DNA of 64,000 bases from Spirosoma endophyticum (GCF_900112365.1 NZ_FOLQ01000020.1:47055-111054); one strand, 5' to 3'. Counted from the first letter of the stretch, positions 52,430-61,331 are shown. Numbers and translations: made by a program. The notes: generated from the letters alone by a model not told the origin.

Positions 52430-53299
52430 TTATTCACCGTATAGGTTTCTCAAAAAATCTTCTAACCTGACCGGTCTCCTGCCCAGAAGTTGCTTTACAT
52501 CACTTTTACCGGTATCAAACTCCCCATGCCCAATCGCCTTGGCGTACCTGGCAATGTAGGCCGCATCATTTTCAGAAAGGCCAGCCTGTATAAGCTGCGC
52601 AATGTATAAACTTATTTCAGGTTGGTGACAAGCGATCGTCTTCCCGGCACTAGCTGAGAGCAGGTCAGCAATTTCCGCAAACGAAAAAGCGGTTTCTGCC
52701 GCAATAACGTACTCCTTATTTTCGTGACCCGGAGTAGTCAGTACAACGGCCAACGCCTCCGCCATTTCGGCTAGTGGCAAAAAGGGGGTTTTACCGACTC
52801 CGGCAGGAATACAGACACCCGCATCCAACACGTCCTTTCCAATAAGGAAAGGAATCAAATCCGCATAAAGTGTATTATTCATCACGGTATAAGGGAGGGC
52901 TGCCTGCTTTAAATAGTCAGCTGTATAGGCGTGGTATTGCACATCTTCCGTCATGGTGCTTTGATTTAAATCTTTCATCTCAAAGCCCGTATAAATCAGG
53001 TGACGGACTCCAGTTTCCGTAGCGGCATCAATCGCATTCTTGTGCTGCCCAAACCGGTAAGCAATAGCTGCTGAAGAAGATATTAGCAGTAGCTTGTCTA
53101 CGCCTTGGAACGCATTTTTTAATGATTCAACATCTTGGTAGTCACCGAGTTTCACCTGAACCCCTTTTGACTTTAAGTCGGCTGCCTTGGTGTCATCTCG
53201 TACCAACGCCGTAATGTCGGATGTAGCTATGCCCTTCTCTACTAGTGAATGAATGGTTGCTTTACCCAAATTGCCTGTGGCACCCGTTACTAAAATCAT
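52430..53299 (-). CDS. QorB-like NAD(P)H:quinone oxidoreductase (atypical SDR)
   Basis: This 289-residue protein starts MILVTGATGNLGKATIHSLV, has VQVKLGDYQDVESLKNAFQG, VRHLIYTGFEMKDLNQSTMT and PYTVMNNTLYADLIPFLIGK, and closes with GHGEFDTGKSDVKQLLGRRP. It is a paralogue of the protein at 38684-39568 and of E. coli QorB. It is divergent from an HxlR regulator with about 117 bases between: the common QorB-HxlR pairing, in which the regulator senses quinones or electrophiles. Confidence 0.9.
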   Translation of the reverse strand: MILVTGATGNLGKATIHSLVEKGIATSDITALVRDDTKAADLKSKGVQVKLGDYQDVESLKNAFQGVDKLLLISSSAAIAYRFGQHKNAIDAATETGVRHLIYTGFEMKDLNQSTMTEDVQYHAYTADYLKQAALPYTVMNNTLYADLIPFLIGKDVLDAGVCIPAGVGKTPFLPLAEMAEALAVVLTTPGHENKEYVIAAETAFSFAEIADLLSASAGKTIACHQPEISLYIAQLIQAGLSENDAAYIARYAKAIGHGEFDTGKSDVKQLLGRRPVRLEDFLRNLYGE

Positions 53300-53416
53300 G
53301 ATCTTTATGTACGATTAATGATAACCTACTTATCACATGAACAACCGATCTAGATTATTAAAAGTGACCATTGTCCTTTCGCGTCAAAACAAAAAGTGGT
53401 AACCTAAAAGTGACTA

Positions 53417-53731
53417 ATGGCAAAAAAGATAGACACCAATGACTGTGCTGTTTCGGCGACGATCGATTTGATTGGAGGACGGTGGAAATTGACTATTCTG
53501 CACGTGCTTCTCAGACATGATCGGCGTTTCGGGGAAATCCTTGTTCGGATACCCGCTATTTCAAGAAAGGTATTAACTCAACAACTGAGAGCGCTTGAAG
53601 CGGATGGCTTAATCAGTAGGAAACAGTACAAGGAACGTCCTCCCCGGGTAGCGTATGCGCTCACCGATTTTGGCCATAATCTCTGCCCTTTGTTGGCACG
53701 TATGGCAGCTTTGAGAAATGGTGTTGGCTAA
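53417..53731 (+). CDS. HxlR-family regulator of the divergent QorB gene
   Basis: This 104-residue winged-helix protein has the HxlR signature: Cys9 in NDCAVSATIDLIGGRWKLTI, then FGEILVRIPAISRKVLTQQL and ERPPRVAYALTDFGHNL. The conserved N-terminal cysteine is the electrophile- or quinone-reactive residue in related YodB/QorR proteins. Its expected operator lies in the 53300-53416 gap. No clear palindrome was found there by eye. Confidence 0.9.
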   Translation: MAKKIDTNDCAVSATIDLIGGRWKLTILHVLLRHDRRFGEILVRIPAISRKVLTQQLRALEADGLISRKQYKERPPRVAYALTDFGHNLCPLLARMAALRNGVG

Positions 53732-53884
53732 TCGAACTCAATAGCTAACAAACCGCTCCAAATGCGTTTAGTTTTGCTCAGTTTTTCAGCAGTGCCTCCT
53801 TAAATTCCCTAGCTTTAGCGTATTCTTCTAAACGTAGCAGGCCGACTGCAGCTCGTCGTTTCTTATTATCCGCTTCATTCGCAC

Positions 53885-53970
53885 TAGGAATGACCCTGCA
53901 TATCATGTTGGGGAGCATTTAATGAGACAATTAGGTTTCAATAATTATCAACTTCAATTTCTAGTATCCG
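53885..53970 (+). repeat. Compound intergenic repeat, copy 11 (core plus right arm, diverged)
   Basis: ATATCATGTTGGGGAGCATT then TAATGAGACAATT, followed by TTTCAATAATTATCAAC and CTAGTATCCG. It lies between convergent genes. Confidence 0.6.
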
Positions 53971-54016
53971 CCCCATTGTGGCGCTACGCAAAGCTTCTCC
54001 TCCCGCCCGGATCGCA

Positions 54017-54784
54017 TCAACAGCGGTCATTCAATACCTCTCCGAAAAGATCAAGTACGGCGCGCCAGGCCCGCTCAGTGTGTTTGGGGTGATAGCCCAC
54101 ACCGGGCACCGTTGCTTGAACATGCGTGGACCCTTCGGCCAGCAATCCGTCCGAATTGGTCGGACGAGCCCAAAAAGCGTGCTGGGCACCGCCATAAATG
54201 GTTACCCGCCAGTCAAGCCCGGCTTCCTGTAAGGTGTGACCAAAGGCGAGCAGCTGGCCGGGAGTGACCAGTGGGTCCTCCGAGCCGGTACAGAGAAGAA
54301 TGGTGCTGTTTAGATCGCGCCAGTCATCGGCATCCGGTTTCGGCAAGGCGGGGTGGACCACCGCGACAGCTTTGAAAGGGGCGCCTGTTTGCGCAAGCTC
54401 AAGGACGATCCGGCTGCCAGCACCATAGCCTAGAGCCAAGAGCCGGCTGGCGTCCACATCAGGCGTTGCCAGAAGAACGTTCAGCGCAACGCGACCAATA
54501 GCCCGCATCCGACCTTCGTCGGCCAGCAAGGGCATGGTCCGAGCCAGCATGGCGTCGGGCCGGCCAAAAAAGTTCTGTCCGCCGTGAAAATCCATCGCGA
54601 GCGCAACATAGCCGTGCGCGGCGAGATCATCAGCGCGACCCCGCTGGTAGTCGTCAAGACCAACGCCGTCGTGTCCAATGAGAACGGCGGGCCAAGGACC
54701 CTGGCCCTGTGGCCGGGCAAGATGCGCGACCATCTTCAGGCTGTCTGCCTCGTAAAAGACTGGGGAAGTTATGATTTGGTGCAT
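54017..54784 (-). CDS. Dienelactone hydrolase-like protein lacking the usual nucleophile
   Basis: This 255-residue alpha/beta hydrolase has VLIGHDGVGLDDYQRGRADD, GYVALAMDFHGGQNFFG, CTGSEDPLVTPGQ (acid) and GGAQHAF (His). At the nucleophile elbow it has LALGYGAGSRIVLEL, so Gly stands where Cys or Ser is expected (GYCFGG). It may be inactive, or belong to a GYG-type subgroup. The local base composition is clearly richer in GC than neighbouring genes, hinting at transfer from a high-GC donor. No operon partner. Confidence 0.78.
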   Translation of the reverse strand: MHQIITSPVFYEADSLKMVAHLARPQGQGPWPAVLIGHDGVGLDDYQRGRADDLAAHGYVALAMDFHGGQNFFGRPDAMLARTMPLLADEGRMRAIGRVALNVLLATPDVDASRLLALGYGAGSRIVLELAQTGAPFKAVAVVHPALPKPDADDWRDLNSTILLCTGSEDPLVTPGQLLAFGHTLQEAGLDWRVTIYGGAQHAFWARPTNSDGLLAEGSTHVQATVPGVGYHPKHTERAWRAVLDLFGEVLNDRC

Positions 54785-55141
54785 AGCTTATAGGAGGAAA
54801 GGCAAGGTGGAAACGAGTCGTGTATCTATACTGGTAACTAGCAGCCGCTCTAAACTAGTTTGCTCTATTTGGCGACCAACTTGATTAAATAGTAGGACCT
54901 TAATGGACCTACTTGCTCAGCGGAGCACCCGCAGTCGCGGAGGATGCCCGGCGTAATTGGTTACGGCCGCGCGGTCCGGTTGCTAAGCTCCTCTGATTGG
55001 CTCATGGTGTTATTCAACTAGGTTTTCTTTACAAAGAACCACCTTCTTCTATCGGCTAGTAGTCAGTTTAAGTTGATAATTTGTTGGCCTACCTTAAGAT
55101 TAGGTCCTTAGCCCCTTTGGTGAGCCAGTTTTGAGTAGCGG

Positions 55142-55288
55142 TTAAGCCGCCTGTCGGTATTCGACCGGGGTCATAAATGGCAAGGTCCGATGAGGCCGTT
55201 CCGTATTGTACTCCACCAGCCACGCATTCATCGTTTGGCGTACTTGCCGGATACTTATAAATAAATGAGCGTCTAGTTCAGTGTATTG
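55142..55288 (-). pseudogene. 3' remnant of an IS3-type transposase (OrfB)
   Basis: The minus strand reads ELDAHLFISIRQVRQTMNAW, LVEYNTERPHRTLPFMTPVE then YRQAA and stop. The YNTERPHRTL...TPVEY ending is the hallmark of IS3/IS481 integrase-type transposases. An in-frame stop stands just upstream, where other IS-like sequence begins. Only the last 45 or so residues remain. Confidence 0.8.
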
Positions 55289-55348
55289 TCAGCTCAAAAT
55301 GGACCACTGCGGCCGGGCTGCCAGAGCAGTGAAAAGAGAAGCGATGCT

Positions 55349-55500
55349 TTAGACGCTTTGTAATTTCTGATACATATAATTTTTGAGCTTTTGGCTATCG
55401 TTAGCTCCAGGGCGCCGGTGCGAGTTGATTTGTTGCCGTTCGGCTATGAATTGCTTGTAATGCCACCAATACGGATCAGCGGGCGTCACATTATCCAGCG
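55349..55500 (-). pseudogene. C-terminal fragment of an unknown protein, probably IS-borne
   Basis: The minus strand reads KTLDNVTPADPYWWHYKQFI, AERQQINSHRRPGANDSQKL then KNYMYQKLQSV and stop. The upstream side is cut where a repeat core begins (CAGCGTTTTTACGAGAC). The flank at 55283-55310 (TGTATTGTCAGCTCAAAATG, plus strand) looks like an IS terminus, of IS21 kind. Identity uncertain. The gap 54785-55141 shows nothing I can name. Confidence 0.4.
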
Positions 55501-55555
55501 TTTTTACGAGACATTTACTTTTTAATAACTGTACAATGCTATCCGTCGCATACGA
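55496..55555 (+). repeat. Compound intergenic repeat, copy 12 (end of core plus right arm)
   Basis: AGCGTTTTTACGAGAC then CTTTTTAATAACTGTACAAT and GCTATCCGTCGCATACGATA. The left part of the core is missing, replaced by the IS-related fragment. The arm runs into the start of the next ORF. Confidence 0.65.
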
Positions 55556-55748
55556 TAGAAACTTTGAAGAGAATTTTTCCTTATTTAAAACAACTGACTC
55601 TAACGGGGATTACGTCGTTTTTACAATAAATGCTGATTACAAAAACTATGAATATAAGGAAGATTACTCTTGGTGTTTGAGTATTCTGGTTGATATAGAA
55701 AGCTCAGAGGGATATCCTACCTCTGAAGAAGCTGAATTACTTGACTAG
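55536..55748 (+). CDS. Unknown short protein whose first codons come from a repeat arm
   Basis: This 70-residue ORF starts MLSVAYDRNFEENFSLFKTT; the first eight residues are translated from the repeat arm (ATGCTATCCGTCGCATACG). The remainder (YVVFTINADYKNYEYKEDYS, ILVDIESSEGYPTSEEAELL) looks like the N-terminal part of a DUF695-like protein. The stop TAG is followed in frame by LEDKQVQF, as if a Gln codon had mutated. Probably a truncated, chimeric gene. Confidence 0.4.
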   Translation: MLSVAYDRNFEENFSLFKTTDSNGDYVVFTINADYKNYEYKEDYSWCLSILVDIESSEGYPTSEEAELLD

Positions 55749-55821
55749 TTAGAAGATAAACAAGTCCAATTTTCAACTAGCACTCTGGTTAGTTATGTAT
55801 TCAGTTTACCTTTCGAATTCT

Positions 55822-56043
55822 ATGAAACTTGTTTTTTACTCTATTGCTGGATTGGTTATTCTAGCAGCACTGACCTATCTGTATCTGCACATTTCCTTTT
55901 CTATAAAATGCCCGAAATGTGGCAAGATTGATGAAGAACGTATTACCCGTTCAAGTTTGGCTCGTTTCTTCTCCCGGTTTATTCCTATAAAAGCCTACCA
56001 TTGCCGAAAGTGCTGGAATGAGTACGTTGTTATCGGCCATTAA
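55822..56043 (+). CDS. Small membrane protein with zinc ribbon
   Basis: The ATG at 55822 (MKLVFYSIAGLVILAALTYL) gives 73 residues; the frame also opens at 55795. One TM helix is followed by a zinc ribbon: IKCPKCGKIDEERITRSSLA and YHCRKCWNEYVV (two C-x-x-C knuckles about 32 residues apart). The ribbon would be cytoplasmic or membrane-near. Function unknown. It may share a transcript with the preceding ORF. Confidence 0.65.
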   Translation: MKLVFYSIAGLVILAALTYLYLHISFSIKCPKCGKIDEERITRSSLARFFSRFIPIKAYHCRKCWNEYVVIGH

Positions 56044-56413
56044 GGTTTGAATATCGGCAAGTTACCCTCTTGAAGCAGACAGCAAAATCATTTTATTAAG
56101 CGTCGTTTTTTGAGAACCCTGTTTCTTTTTCTATATGCTGACACCACCTGAATCTATGAATTTGCTATTGCTGGCTTGCGATTGAGGCTGCCCCAAGAAC
56201 GCAAACGGAGATATCTACCTGTATGGACTCCTTAAATTGAGCGTTTTGTGCGATAAGATGAGCAGGACTAGTAGATCGCTAAAAACAACCAACGCCCTTT
56301 AAGGCAGAGTCGACAAAGCTGGGGGTTAAAGTAAGTAGCCGTGAAGCCATCGGCCGATAGATGTTGAACGGAAAAGCTATTGCCTTTTCGTATGTTTGTC
56401 GGTCTAAATACTG
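56044..56413. other. Intergenic stretch without a supported gene
   Basis: About 370 bases. A leftward open frame (56279-56524) overlaps the response regulator and is judged chance. No repeat core or hairpin was noticed. Confidence 0.4.
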
Positions 56414-56858
56414 ATGAAGCCTTCTGTTTTTCCCATTCTGTTGGTCGACGATGATGCCACCATCGCTGAGTTGCTGACCCGAGCGGCAGTCAGCACCCGA
56501 AGCTGTGTTTATCCATACCAGCACCTATGAAGAAGCGGCAAGGTATCTGGGCGATTTGACGGGCCGAGGTCCCCGGTTAATCCTGTTGGACATCAACTTA
56601 CGCACCGGGCTGAGCGGGTTCGACTTTTTATCGTTAGTGCAGCAGCATCCCCAGGGCCATCTGGTGCCCATTATCATGCTGTCGAGCAGTGATGACCAGA
56701 CGGATCAACAGGACGCTTACCGGCGCGGGGCCACGGTGTATAGCCGGAAGCCCTTTAGTTTCCAGGCCTGGAAACGCTATGTGGGAGGTCTGCACACCTA
56801 TTGGTTTGAGACGGTAGCCCTGCCTTCCATCTGGTTCCAGAAAGAGGATGGCCAATAA
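56414..56858 (+). pseudogene. Response regulator receiver domain with a frameshift
   Basis: From ATG 56414 the frame reads MKPSVFPILLVDDDATIAEL, LTRAAVS: a CheY-like receiver with the acidic pocket DDD. The frame then breaks near 56497-56499 at CCC. With one C removed it continues EAVFIHTSTYEEAARYLGDL, LILLDINLRTGLSGFDFLSL (phospho-Asp in LLDIN), IIMLSSSDDQTD and RGATVYSRKPFSF (Lys). About 147 residues in all. No partner kinase is nearby. A stand-alone Rcp1-like regulator that is broken, or a one-base sequence error. Confidence 0.75.
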
Positions 56859-57101
56859 GATCGGTAAGTCGCTTAAGGTACGTAGTTGACGGATTGAGCC
56901 CTGGTAACCGGTTTTGCTTTCTATCCAGTTAAACCGCACTCAGCGGTGCAGGATCATTTAAGAATTGATAAAACCAGCAATTATTGAAATGAGTACTTTT
57001 ATTGACATGTGAATACATTTATAAAAGCAACCAAAGTATGAAGCCATTTTTAATTCTTTGGCCATAAACTTTTACGAGGCCATAGCTATCAATAACTACC
57101 G

Positions 57102-57143
57102 CCCCCTGCCTTTGTACGTAAGGACATGTACAAGGGCAGGGGC
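57102..57143 (-). terminator. Hairpin beyond the aldo/keto reductase gene
   Basis: CCCCTGCCTTTGTAC (57103-57117) pairs with GTACAAGGGCAGGGG (57128-57142) with one mismatch; loop of ten bases. It lies about 25 bases past the reductase stop on the minus strand. The 56859-57101 stretch holds no gene. Confidence 0.65.
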
Positions 57144-57165
57144 GTAGCACAAGAGTATGATTACC

Positions 57166-58149
57166 TTACCTGCCTTGTAGGCCTGCCAAACTTGCAGGAT
57201 AGCGTTCGCCTTGAAGGCGGATGTCCGCCAAAGCCTCATCGATATTGGCTAAATCATCATTGCTTAAGGTAATGGTTACACTGCCTATATTTTCGGCTAA
57301 GCGACTTAGTTTGGTGGTTCCCGGAATCGGTGCAATCCAAGGCTTTTGCGCCAGCAGCCAGGCCAAGGCAATTTGCGCGGGCGTTGCGTTCTGTTGGCTC
57401 GCAATCTTGGTTACCAACTCAACAATGGTTTGATTCGCTTCGCGGTTTTCTTTGCTAAAACGAGGCATGATATTGCGCCAATCGGTCGGGTCAAATTCAG
57501 TGGCCGCCGTCATCTTACCCGTTAAAAATCCTTTGCCCAACGGGCTAAATGGAACGAAGCCAATGCCCAATTCGTCCAGCAAGGGTATGATTTCTTTTTC
57601 GGGTTCGCGCCAGAACATAGAATACTCGCTTTGCAGGGCGGCCACGGGTTGTATCGCATGCGCTCGACGTATACTTTGCACGCTGGCTTCACTCATCCCG
57701 AAGTGTTTTACTTTACCCTCAGCGATTAACTCTTTTACCGTTCCGGCAACGTCTTCAACAGGCACATTCGGGTCCACCCGGTGTTGGTAAAACAAGTCGA
57801 TATAATCGGTTTTCAGATACCGGAGCGAGTTTTCAGCCACTTGCCTAATGCGTTCCGGGCGACTATCCAACCCATCTGTATTCCGGCCGTTGTTAAAGCC
57901 AAACTTGGTGGCGATGATTACTTTATCCCGTACATGGTGCAATGCTTTTCCGACCAACTGTTCATTGGCTCCTTGTCCATACACTTCTGCGGTATCAAAG
58001 AAAGTGATGCCCAATTCATACGCGTGTCGAATGAGTGTAATCGCTTCGTTTTCATTGGTGGCCGGGCCATACCCATGGCTTAATCCCATGCAGCCCAAAC
58101 CAAGTTCAGATACGCTTAATCCTGAGGCTCCTAATTGTCGTGTTTTCAT
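57166..58149 (-). CDS. Aldo/keto reductase (AKR13-like)
   Basis: The ATG at 58149 (MKTRQLGASGLSVSELGLGC) is the family start; the open frame to 58437 crosses the divergent AraC gene. The 327-residue barrel shows Asp/Tyr in FFDTAEVYGQGANE, Lys in VIIATKFGF, His in LFYQHRVDP and the NADPH end PIPGTTKLSRLAENIG. NADPH-dependent carbonyl reduction is expected. Divergent from an AraC regulator, with about 140 bases between, so probably regulated by it. Confidence 0.92.
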   Translation of the reverse strand: MKTRQLGASGLSVSELGLGCMGLSHGYGPATNENEAITLIRHAYELGITFFDTAEVYGQGANEQLVGKALHHVRDKVIIATKFGFNNGRNTDGLDSRPERIRQVAENSLRYLKTDYIDLFYQHRVDPNVPVEDVAGTVKELIAEGKVKHFGMSEASVQSIRRAHAIQPVAALQSEYSMFWREPEKEIIPLLDELGIGFVPFSPLGKGFLTGKMTAATEFDPTDWRNIMPRFSKENREANQTIVELVTKIASQQNATPAQIALAWLLAQKPWIAPIPGTTKLSRLAENIGSVTITLSNDDLANIDEALADIRLQGERYPASLAGLQGR

Positions 58150-58291
58150 TTTGTCTGTTTTTTGTGTGTTTACAGCTGCAAAATTGGGGCGGCCGACCGA
58201 GCCTTTTTTATACAGATTACGGGTTTCCTTACCAATATTACTGATTGGAAGGCCAATATGAAAAGGGCTTAAGGGAATCTGTAATTTTGTA

Positions 58292-59206
58292 ATGATAAAA
58301 GAAAACGGCATGAACAAGATTGTAAACATTAGCAGCATCGCGCAATACAACACCATGCGGGGCGTACCGACTAAACATCCGCTGGTGGCGGTGATTGACC
58401 TCTCCAAAGCGCAACCAATGTCTGCGGGGTCATTCAACTTTGGGTTGTATGCGGTGGGTCTGAAAGAGTTGAACCATGGCCAACTGCGCTATGGAAGAAG
58501 ACACTATGACTACCAGGAAGGAAGTCTGATATTTGTCGCGCCTGGACAGGTGTTAGGTGTACAATCCGGCGTTGATCTATTTGCCCCTAAAGGCTGGGCC
58601 TTGCTTTTTCATGCCGACCTGCTAAACGGCACTCCATTAGGCAAACACATGCAGGATTATTCGTTCTTTTCGTATGCTGTCCATGAAGCGCTTCATTTGT
58701 CGGAGAAAGAGAAAAGTATTGTAACGGATTGCTTTGCAAAAATTGAGTACGAACTTGATCAAACCATAGACAAGCACACTAAAGGCCTAATTGCCTCCAA
58801 CATCGAGCTGCTGCTCAATTACTGCATCCGTTTTTACGACCGCCAGTTCATTACGCGCGACGATGCCAACAAAGGCATCCTGGAACGGTTTGAAGACCTA
58901 TTGACCGGCTATTTTTCATCCGATAAACCGCAGAGCGAGGGCTTGCCTTCGGTCGGGTATTGCGCCGAAGTCCTCCATTTATCCCCCAACTATTTTGGGG
59001 ACCTGGTGAAGAAAGAAACCGGTCGATCGGCTCAAGAATACATTCAATCAAAAGTGATCGATGTGGCCAAAGAAAAGATATTTGATGAGCGCAAATCCAT
59101 TAGTCAGATTGCCTATGAATTGGGCTTTAAGTACCCCTCGCATTTTACGCGCTTGTTTAAGCATCAAGTAGGCTTCACGCCGAACGCGTACAGAACGCTC
59201 AATTGA
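58292..59206 (+). CDS. AraC-family regulator divergent from the aldo/keto reductase
   Basis: This 304-residue protein (MIKENGMNKIVNISSIAQYN; a second Met at 58310 is possible) has a cupin-like sensing half (RYGRRHYDYQEGSLIFVAPG) and a C-terminal HTH pair at about 205-304 (GYCAEVLHLSPNYFGDLVKK, SISQIAYELGFKYPSHFTRL, FKHQVGFTPNAYR). Its position facing the reductase suggests it activates that gene in response to a reactive carbonyl or similar effector. Confidence 0.9.
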   Translation: MIKENGMNKIVNISSIAQYNTMRGVPTKHPLVAVIDLSKAQPMSAGSFNFGLYAVGLKELNHGQLRYGRRHYDYQEGSLIFVAPGQVLGVQSGVDLFAPKGWALLFHADLLNGTPLGKHMQDYSFFSYAVHEALHLSEKEKSIVTDCFAKIEYELDQTIDKHTKGLIASNIELLLNYCIRFYDRQFITRDDANKGILERFEDLLTGYFSSDKPQSEGLPSVGYCAEVLHLSPNYFGDLVKKETGRSAQEYIQSKVIDVAKEKIFDERKSISQIAYELGFKYPSHFTRLFKHQVGFTPNAYRTLN

Positions 59207-59251
59207 CAACTGGTTGGAAGACAAGCTGTGCCTTTAAACGCCCGGTTACAT

Positions 59252-59300
59252 GAGATAATACATGAAACCTTTCTCGTCTCAATTTGGAGCGTTAAAAGGA
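59252..59300 (+). repeat. Compound intergenic repeat, copy 13 (core)
   Basis: ATAATACATGAAACC, CTCGTCTCAATTTGGAGCG then TTAAAAGGAC. It lies after the AraC gene in a 330-base gap with no gene. Confidence 0.65.
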
Positions 59301-59487
59301 CAAAATGGGCTGACCTCTACAGGGTACTTATTCAATAAGGACACGCCTGTTGAGTCTAATCAAATTATAGACTTACCAATGTACCCCCGTTCGCCAAGGC
59401 AGCAAGTGTGTTCATTCTTCAGAAAAATTAAAACCATGTTTTGACATCTACGTTTATTTAGCCGTAAGCTGACGCCCTATACAGCCG

Positions 59488-59522
59488 TAGGGGTCAACAA
59501 TCAGCTTGTTGTCACCCCCTAC
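59488..59522. promoter_or_regulatory. Inverted repeat upstream of the SPW-like gene
   Basis: GTAGGGGTCAACAA and TTGTTGTCACCCCCTAC face each other around a short loop, with small bulges, ending 16 bases before the ATG at 59538. It could be an operator or a leader hairpin. Confidence 0.4.
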
Positions 59523-59537
59523 AACCACTCAACTAGT

Positions 59538-59906
59538 ATGAAAAAACCAATGAGCCGTCAGCAGCACGGCTTCACCGATTACTCGTACGTGCCCCTGGTG
59601 GCGGCAGCTCCCACCCTGGTGGGCTTTGACGACCAACCAACAGCCGTTGCCCTAACCCGCCTCTTGAGCGGTAGCATTCTGGTAACTAGCCTCTTAACCC
59701 GAGCCGAGTGGGGATTGGCCAAGGTCATTCCCTTCAAGGGGCATCTGATAGCCGACACCGCCGTGGGACTATTCGCCTTGAGCGCTCCCTGGTTGTTTGG
59801 CTTTGCAGGCCATGCCAAAGCACGCAATACCTTTTTGGTAGCAGGCGTTTTTGGCATCATGGCTGGCATGCTTTCTAAGCCTGAAGAAATGCCCTCCGCC
59901 AGCTAA
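59538..59906 (+). CDS. SPW-repeat-like membrane protein
   Basis: This 122-residue protein (MKKPMSRQQHGFTDYSYVPL) has about four hydrophobic helices, with the pairs PTLVGFDDQ and APWLFGFAG spaced as in SPW-repeat proteins, and a RLLSGSILVTSLLTRAEWGL then AKVIPFKGHLIADTA loop. Function unknown; often found near stress genes. The catalase-family gene follows about 90 bases later in the same direction. Confidence 0.65.
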   Translation: MKKPMSRQQHGFTDYSYVPLVAAAPTLVGFDDQPTAVALTRLLSGSILVTSLLTRAEWGLAKVIPFKGHLIADTAVGLFALSAPWLFGFAGHAKARNTFLVAGVFGIMAGMLSKPEEMPSAS

Positions 59907-59996
59907 CTCATTTACCAACCCTGAGGTCTGTGACTGGTTCACGTGGTGGATCAGCTACGGCTACTAGCTCTAGCCCTTATCCTAGCAATTCATATT

Positions 59997-61100
59997 ATGA
60001 CAACTAACCAACCCAATTATGTCCCCTATTCGGACGCGGTTGAAGTGAAACAGCCTAACGAGGAGGAACAAACCCGCCAGGTCGTCGACTCGATGGCCCG
60101 CGTCAATCGGCTCATGTTCGAGAAGCACCGGCATGCGATTCGCGACGCCCACGCCAAAAGCCATGGTATTTTGCGGGGTGAATTACAGATTTATGATAAC
60201 CTACCCCAACCATTAGCCCAGGGCTTGTTCAAAAGGCCTGCCACGTATCCGGTTATCATTCGTCTATCGACCGCACCGGGCGCTATCATGCCCGATGGAC
60301 AGCCCACCTTTCGGGGCATGGCCATCAAGGTGATCGGCGTAGAAGGCCCCAAGTTTTTGCCCGACCAGGCGGATGCCCTCACCCAGGACTTTCTGCTGGT
60401 CAACCATCCCATCATTCCGACCGGTACGGTGGAGACCTATCTCCAGCAGCAGCTAAAACTGGAGAAGCAAGCTGGCCTACCCGAAGAACTGCAAGCGGCT
60501 CAGTCAAAGCTGATCACGGGCGTTCACAAACTGCTGGATGTGGTGGGGCTGGAGCCGGAACCCAATGACCTAGGCATTGGGAAGGCCAATACCCACATTC
60601 TAGGAGAAACCTTTTTCAGCATGGCCGCTTTACGTTACGGTGAGTATATCGCCAAACTATCGGCGGTTCCCCTATCCGAAGCGCTGCAAGCCCTGCAGGG
60701 CCAGGAGATTGATGCCCGTAACGATTCGGCGTTGCGGGACTTAGTGGTCTCTTTTTTCGTCAACCAAGGGGCCGAGTATGAACTACGCGCCCAGCTGTGC
60801 ACCGATCTAACCCGTATGCCGGTGGAAGACGGGTCGGTGGAGTGGGCTGAGGATGAAAGTCCCTACCAGCCGATTGGCAAACTGGTCATTCCAGCCCAGA
60901 ATGCCTACAGCCCGGCCCGGCGGGTATACGCCGATGATGTGTTGACGTTCAATCCTTTTCATTGCCTGGCTGCCCACCGGCCGCTGGGCAGCATCATGCG
61001 GGCTCGTCAACTGGCGTATGAGACCTCGAGTCAGTATCGTCACCAGATGAATGCTCAGCCCAGGGTCGAGCCCCGCAGTATCGACGAACTACCGGACTGA
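59997..61100 (+). CDS. Catalase-family heme protein (SrpA/KatE-like, short form)
   Basis: The ATG at 59997 (MTTNQPNYVPYSDAVEVKQP) gives 367 residues; the open frame from 59943 adds a leader-like stretch of unclear value. The catalytic His lies in HAKSHGILRGELQIYD, with RGMAIKVIG and TQDFLLVNHPI following, and the proximal ligand region SPARRVYADDVLTFNPFHCL. It is shorter than true catalases, as in the SrpA group of heme peroxidase-like proteins. It probably handles peroxides or organic hydroperoxides. Confidence 0.85.
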   Translation: MTTNQPNYVPYSDAVEVKQPNEEEQTRQVVDSMARVNRLMFEKHRHAIRDAHAKSHGILRGELQIYDNLPQPLAQGLFKRPATYPVIIRLSTAPGAIMPDGQPTFRGMAIKVIGVEGPKFLPDQADALTQDFLLVNHPIIPTGTVETYLQQQLKLEKQAGLPEELQAAQSKLITGVHKLLDVVGLEPEPNDLGIGKANTHILGETFFSMAALRYGEYIAKLSAVPLSEALQALQGQEIDARNDSALRDLVVSFFVNQGAEYELRAQLCTDLTRMPVEDGSVEWAEDESPYQPIGKLVIPAQNAYSPARRVYADDVLTFNPFHCLAAHRPLGSIMRARQLAYETSSQYRHQMNAQPRVEPRSIDELPD

Positions 61101-61120
61101 AGGCCGCTACCGAGGGTGTT

Positions 61121-61152
61121 CCGTTCCCACCAGCTCCGTTGGGTGGGAACGG
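61121..61152 (+). terminator. 11-bp hairpin after the catalase-family gene
   Basis: CCGTTCCCACC (61121-61131) pairs with GGTGGGAACGG (61142-61152). About 20 bases after the stop. No T-tract. Confidence 0.5.
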
Positions 61153-61230
61153 GATCCACAAACTGACCAACCTTGCTTACAAGATTTTGGCGTTACTCCT
61201 AAATTAGCTGTCCCTTTACCCATTCTACTG

Positions 61231-61331
61231 ATGAAGCAGCCCTATGTACGCTTCTCCATCTCAAGAGGGAGCGTTTTTGCGAGACAAAGACTTTTTGGAA
61301 ATTAATGTCAACGCTAATCCGTAACATACGG
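61231..61331 (+). repeat. Compound intergenic repeat, copy 14 (core plus right arm)
   Basis: GAAGCAGCCCTATGTACGC, ATCTCAAGAGGGAGCG, TTTTTGCGAGACAAAGAC, then TTGGAAATTAATGTCAACG and CTAATCCGTAACATACGG. It lies between convergent genes in the 61101-61386 gap. Confidence 0.7.

Noticed and set aside
56279..56524. Leftward 81-residue ORF opposite the response regulator
   Set aside because: It overlaps the receiver domain's N-terminal codons on the other strand and shows no domain; the receiver reading explains the sequence.
59262..59444. 60-residue ORF downstream of the AraC gene
   Set aside because: Its first codons lie inside repeat copy 13, the product has no family-like features and there is no ribosome site.
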